Of a stretch of DNA of 64,000 nucleotides, positions 58,171 to 64,000 are shown piece after piece. The stretch is from assembly GCF_002775205.1 (NCBI RefSeq), contig NC_036461.1, positions 15,165,015 to 15,229,014 on the forward strand. The letters run 5' to 3'. Source of the stretch: Xiphophorus maculatus (Eukaryota > Chordata > Actinopteri > Cyprinodontiformes > Poeciliidae). The translations under genes were made by a program, and so were the position numbers. Below the pieces are notes generated by a model. The model was not told where the DNA came from. It saw only the letters and a program-made list of their open reading frames with translations, and searched no databases. Position 1 is the first letter of the stretch, and the number at the start of each line of letters is the position of its first letter.

Positions 58171-58960
58171 GGCTGATTTAAAACAAAGTTTCTCTGGGAT
58201 TAATAAGAAAGTTTCCCCCCTGAACTGTGTGGAGTTTACATGGGAGCCCCTCTTTTGTTCCTGGCTAACGGCCGGAGGCCTGGAGGAGCAGCCTTTGGGC
58301 TCTCAGCCCACCCAAATAGCTCCAAACAACTGGAATACTGGCCAAAAAATGTAAAGCAAAAATGGGTTAAAATATTCCCAAAACGAGTTCTCCAAAGCCA
58401 GCGACTCAGCTAGTTTCGATTGTTTCAATACGACAACGGTGTTGAGTTTTCACCTCCCGTTAAGTGAAAGATGCATTTTCCCCTCAGCTCGGTTTGAAAG
58501 TTTGAATTTGGAGATAGCAACAGGCAGCAGGGCGTTTTCTCGGCGCCTCCCCCTCGCTTCTTTCCTCCCTCTGCGGGTCTCGACCGCTTGGAAATCCCGA
58601 CTTTAGGAGAAAATTCCGCCATTCAACGCCGTCCGAGTTGCAGTTTGTCCGCGCCGCTGTCACAAGTCGCCCGAAAAGCGGCTGTTATGTCCGTTCTCTT
58701 GCAAACACTTCCCCGTCTGAAATTCTTCAAGCATTTTCTCGTTTGTCCTCCTCCTCTTCCCACCTCCTCCTCCTCCTCTCCTCGACTCAAACACGGCCAC
58801 AGGGATGGACACGGAGGGGAGGAAAGTTTGGAGTCTTATCCGTAGAGAGAAGCCCTCCTTCTAGCACACTTTGCATCTACTGAAGTCGAAGTGTCTCTCC
58901 TCCCCCCTGACATCAACGCAAAATGACTCAATTTCCCATAAGCCCCTCTGCCCCGTCCGC
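58171..58960 (-). promoter_or_regulatory. rock2: rock2 promoter and 5' UTR region
   Basis: The sequence upstream of the ATG at 58170 becomes GC-rich and CpG-containing around 58500-58860, with CT-rich runs (plus strand cctcctcctcttcccacctc), as in a CpG-island promoter. An AP-1-type TGACTCA lies at 58924-58930. A start-stop upstream ORF (ATG-TAA) is at 58236-58241, about 65 nt before the main start. No TATA box was identified, and the transcription start is not fixed. Confidence 0.5.
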
Positions 58961-59040
58961 CAATATGAATGGAGTGTTTTGAGCCTCTCTTAGCGGAATG
59001 CAGAACGAACAGAAACAGTTTCCTCATTTTAACGATAGGG

Positions 59041-62000
59041 CAAAACTAATTTCACCGTGACCAGACATTTAAATGAACAGAGTCCTTTTTTTACTGTTTT
59101 ATATTAGTTTAGAATAACTTGTCATTTTTAGCTTGGTTAGGGTTAAAACAATGCCAGAATAATGAAAGAGATTATTTTTTTAGAAAAGTTCTTAAACTTT
59201 CTTATGAACAGATTAAATACTGTGGTTACGTTATTACTGATGAATTGAATGGTGATGATAATACACAGAAAGATGCATGAGCTGCTAGAGTAGATGCTGG
59301 TGGAAAAGGCCCAAGGAAACAAACAGCTACTAAACCTTCAGTTCCTCTAAAAATGTTTGAAATCTAACACAGCCATAGATTTTAACATTTATTTAGGATG
59401 GGTTTACGTTTAAATTTGATTTAAGCTGTCCATGTTGCACCCCACATTTTGCCCATTGACCGCTGGAGATAGGAACATGCACACCTTGCGACCCCACAAG
59501 GGATAAAGCATGTTGTAGAATGGATGGATGTTGCACTATAAATAAATTAAAAGATTTTAAAATGTTTAACATTCAAATTTAAAATGCAAACAAACTGACA
59601 AGCTTACTTTGTGAAAGTGCAAAGACTTCATAGTTTGTTTTTTGTTTTTACCATAGCTACAATCGGATGCTATAAATTTAATCGTTGTTTTTGACCTTCA
59701 GTTGTTTTCACAAATACACCTCAGCAAATAACAACCAATTATCAGTGATGATCTTAATAGGAAGAGGGATCTCTAAATCATATTCTGCTTATGGCCAGCC
59801 CTGGGCCACATGATAATGACACTCTTTTACCAGCTTCAGCCAACATCTTCACAGCCTCTTTTAACATCGTCTGGGGTTAATATGCACATTTTACAGCAAA
59901 ACACATTTGTCTCTTGGACACAGAACCTGTTTTCACCCTGTACAGTACTACTAATAATGGACTAAAAATATCTTCCTGAAATATTGCCTGACAGTGTGAC
60001 ATTTTCATCATGATCTATTACAAGAGAGCAGTATGTCTGTCCAAAGTTAAATCAGACCAACCCTCTTTAGTTTTAGATCAGTTAGAATAACCAAATTAAT
60101 CTTTAAAAACTTGGTATTTAACAGTATATAGATCAACAATGAGTGGATATAGACTTCTGACTGAACCAGAAATAATTTTGCAGTGTGGTGTGGTGTGGTG
60201 TATGGCAGCTAACCTGTCACTGAATAAACTTTGAATAAGGTCTGACTTAAAAAAAAGAAGATTCTAAATATGTTGGAGCCTATTTATAACCCATATTAAT
60301 AAAAATGTATGAATATTATGAATGCATTTGTTTTAATTTGCGGTTTGTCATTCTTTCAACTTCTTCCTGAGAATACGCTCTAATAGTCTATCACCACAAG
60401 AGGCTGCTACAGACCACACCATTCACTTTTTCAATCGCAGAGTGTCAAAGGACATCAAATAAAACATTAACTTTTGTACCAATTTGTGGATTTTAACCAT
60501 TAGTTTATTTCGACCTTTGACTCACACTCAGCACAAATTAGTCTCAGATTTTTTAAATATAATTATTAAATAATGATTTTTATTCATGTATGTGTTCATT
60601 TAAATGTTAGCTGAAATGATCCACTCGTGAAGTATTGAGTGCATCTTCTGACATTCATGGTTATAAATATTCCAATTGTACAAAAAATCTATCAGTGACT
60701 TAAAACTTCACTGTCTTTTAAAATAAGTTTTAGCTTTGGCAGAAATATTGAACTTGACAGGAAGTTTTTATTTTCTATGGTTAGCTTGATCTGTAAACAA
60801 ATCTATGCCTTAAATCTAATAATGGATGATACAAACAGAGCCTCATTATATTGTCACAAAATCCAACTGCCCCCAGAAAGTTTAGCCAGATGAAGATCAC
60901 TTGTTTTACTGTTGGGGTGATGCAGTACAACCAAACGCCATAATTTGAGTTCCATTCTGTTGTGTCTAATAGGACGGTGACAGTACAGCATTTACAATTG
61001 CCACATTAAAAAGAGTAAAATGAGAAAAAAGGAGAAAAAAAAAGAAACAATAATTGAGCAGAGCGTTGTAAGGATTGAGCCAGCAATTTGACCCAAACCC
61101 CATTGCTATCTCTCGGTGGTGCCATTGTTTAAGAATTTCTACAAAAGTCAAACAAAAAGAAATGGATGAAGTTGCTCACTTTCCCTTGCTTCTTATATTC
61201 ACCCAGTACCGATTCTTTCCATCTTTTCTTTTACTGTACATAGCTATGTACAGTATGTTATAAAATATTGAATTTATGACTAGTATGTGCACTAATGGAC
61301 AGAAAATGACTGAAATAGCATTGTGTGTGCCTCTTATTTATTTCTCTTCATGAGTAATTCACTTTAATTAAACAATAACTGTTACAACACAAAATTAGTT
61401 TTTTTTTTTTCTCCAAAGCAAGTTTGGCCACATGTTATGTACAAAGTCATAATAAAAAGTCCTCCTTTTGTCAGCAATGCCTCCAGTTTAAAAATTGAAG
61501 GTCAGGTTCATGTCAAACTGTCTCTTTCCTATTATTTGCAAATTCAAAACATGTTGACAATAAATAATACCGTAAAATGCACACAAAAAGATTGACAGTC
61601 CACCACGAGTTCATAACGTTGCACATATTGCATGTTGGGGAGGAGAGGGACTGAGGAACATTGAGATTTTCTTCTTAGCAAAAATGTGACAGTTCATACA
61701 AGTTACAGAAAAAAGCTGATCATCTATACATTGACACTAGCAAGATAACAAAGTTGTTTCCTTTTGTACAAAGAAGGGAGAGTTGTCTTTACAAGCAAAG
61801 ATCATTGTCTAGCTGTGGAGATTATACAAGCAAGATTTAAGGCAACTTCTCTGTTGTTTTTGAAACACAAGGGCATTGTATCCCATTTATTTAATTTTTT
61901 TTGTCTGTCGACCACTTGTTGTCTTTTATTTTCCCAGCTTGGAGTTAGTTGCATTGCATAATCCAGGCTTCTGAAGTAGGCCTGTATTTTATAATCAAAA

Positions 62001-64000
62001 AGGAATGCTGGAGGTTCATCATGACTCTTGCAGCTATTGAGAAAGATGGATTAATTTGTCTAAAATTAGACTCCCATATCTTCAATGCTTGCCTCAAATA
62101 AAGAGGATATACCCCTTATGCCGCCAGCAGAGCATAGGGACGAGTAGAAGCAGTCAGAAGTTGGCATTTTGTCACAGTCTGGGAGTATAAAAGGTGTCAA
62201 CAAGAGAAAAGCAAACATAGTGACACGTGTTTAGGACATCATCAAAACAAGACATTTAGGTTTGTCAGAGAAAGAAAAATCCCAACAAGTTAGACTTGAC
62301 ATTTAAATTATTTGTGGCACCAGAATCAAAAACAGGAAACAAACCCATCACTCGTCTCCAAAAGAGCTATTGTTTGAGGCAATTAAGCAAAAGGGAGTTT
62401 TACAACAAAAGAAAGAGCAGTGGATTTTATATTAAAAAAAATTACTTTGCAGTGACAATTGCATTAAGAAAATTGGCCTCTTTCAGAAATGTTTGACACT
62501 TTGTGTTTTTACAGAGTTCACTTAAATTTATATGTCACTTGTTTGGAAGTAAAAACTCCAAATTAATGTTATATTCTGTTTGCTGACTATGTGCATTTGA
62601 GCAGCTGATTAAGAACAATTTCTTCCTCTGACTTTCATTTTTAGAGTTCTATGCAAAGCAGGAAAATAGGAAACTTAAACACTGTATTTGTTCCCTCTCT
62701 GTTTGCAGAAAATAGAGCAGAAGCTTTGCAAGGACTGACACTGACCTGAGGCAGACAGTAGGTTAAACCTAAATGCCCACCTCACAGCTCACAGATACAG
62801 TTACATGCAGTGTAATCTCAGCCGGAGTTTCTGTTTGCAACCTGCTCACAAACTTGTACATGGTTACATTTATGAAGCCTGTCAGACATGAGTTTGCATA
62901 CGCTGTATGTGTGAGCTAAGAGCAAATGTTAGGCCTCTTTTAGGTACAACTCAACAGTGAATAAAATGTATGCTACTACAAGACAAAAAAATATGTGGGA
63001 TTGCCAAGTTAGTGCATTGGATACTCTTTTTTATCTTTGTTGACAATAAGTACCATTTTAAAAGTAATGTGGTGTTTAAAACCATTCTTAATTTATGGTG
63101 TGCCTAGTTTTTCTTCGCATAAGTAGTTTTAATAGCCAACTATTAGTTACTAGGTCTAATATCAGAAAGATGACTTTACAAACAAAAACTAGGTTCCATG
63201 TTTTGTCTCTGAACACCAGAGTGAAGTGCATCTCACCACTGAAATGTAGACTGACTTCTGGCTTCATTTGACTGAATGCAAGTCGATCTGGATGGGGGGC
63301 AGTTCAAACACACAAAAGACTAAATTGCTTTACAATTAAAAATTTAAGCTAAAAAATGTTGGCTAAACAACTTTAGGTAATTTAATATGGACTGTAGAGG
63401 AAACATTTTACAACAGCCCTAAAACTGTGTTCAGTTATACAGAAACAAATCAGTTATTAATCAGAAACTGTTTGTATGCTAGTTAGTAAAGTAAATGTTC
63501 ACATGTTTATTCTTAATATCTGATGTATTTCTTTAGTTTTATATGTTTAGCAATTGTTGTGTTATTGATATGTATTTTATTGTACGTCCTGCTGCTTTGA
63601 AGAGCAGGTCTCCCTCAAAACAGATTTTGATTTGAATAAGACATTTTACCCAGACCAATAAAGAATAAATTAACCTTGGTGATTAGTGCTCAGTTAGTTA
63701 TTTTCAAAATATATTTTATAGCTAAAATATTTTTAATAGTTGAGTCTGAATTAAATTATGTAGCAAAATTATGGCTTCATTGCTAATATTTATAGCAAAA
63801 TTATTATTAATAAAAAGGAACCAGTTAGCATCAGTGGCTAATTTTCTCCCTAGCATTTTGCTAGGGACACATTAGCACTTAGATTTAACACATGGTCATA
63901 TCTGGTTTAATAACTATTTTTCATAATAATTAAAGTCATTTGTTAACAGTTGACTTACTGACACTCAAATGTGAAGTTCATATTTTTAACCGAACTACTG
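59041..64000. other. rock2 upstream intergenic region, no gene recognised
   Basis: About 5 kb of AT-rich DNA. I find no conserved exon on either strand. It contains a LINE-tail repeat (59430-59535), a short tgtgg array (60184-60200) and scattered AATAAA/TTTATT words. The right part could be the long 3' UTR of a neighbouring gene, but nothing in the sequence proves it. Confidence 0.55.
59430..59535. repeat. LINE-associated tail repeat
   Basis: cccattgaccgctggagata, then cgaccccacaagggataaag and agaatggatggatg, is the standard teleost 'gaccgctggagataggcacc...gcgacccc...gggataagc...aatggatgg' repeat tail. Confidence 0.75.

Overview
This window is vertebrate nuclear DNA, almost certainly from a ray-finned (teleost) fish and probably a percomorph. 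Every recognisable gene is split by GT-AG introns, the proteins are clear orthologues of human genes with fish-type divergence, and the non-coding DNA carries typical fish transposon debris (hAT and Tc1/mariner miniature elements, L2 and Tx1/L1 LINE ends, a GTTAGG-rich repeat) plus a long GATA tetranucleotide array. There is no bacterial, CRISPR or viral content. Exon ends below were placed by hand from splice signals, reading phase and similarity to remembered human proteins, so single boundaries may shift by a few bases.

Layout, left to right. (1) 1-14.4 kb, minus strand: the 5' part of clip4 (ankyrin repeats plus the start of the first CAP-Gly domain). Its 3' part lies beyond the left edge. 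(2) 15.7-16.4 kb, plus strand: a small three-exon gene orthologous to human C2orf50/CIMIP5, with a ciliary-type promoter (RFX X-box abutting a forkhead site). (3) 16.7-16.9 kb: the GATA array. (4) 17.5-23.6 kb, plus strand: slc66a3 (pqlc3), seven exons, complete. (5) 23.6-58.9 kb, minus strand: rock2, the Rho-associated kinase, complete at 32 coding exons and 1377 residues, with a 14-kb first intron. (6) 59-64 kb: no recognisable gene.

The order C2orf50 - SLC66A3 - ROCK2 is conserved with human 2p25. CLIP4 lies elsewhere on human chromosome 2, so its position here is a lineage difference. The genes share no single pathway: CLIP4 is a microtubule-associated protein, CIMIP5 belongs inside ciliary doublet microtubules, SLC66A3 is a PQ-loop membrane protein, and ROCK2 drives actomyosin contractility downstream of RhoA. 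slc66a3 and rock2 converge tail to tail with almost no gap.

Most notable: a plexin-A Sema/PSI pseudogene fragment in a rock2 intron, itself split by a hAT miniature element with a perfect 8-bp target duplication; unusually many perfect short-loop inverted repeats with unrelated arms across the window; a 96-nt fully open, in-frame intron in rock2 between the C1 domain and the distal PH half; and a minisatellite that grew out of LINE coding sequence.
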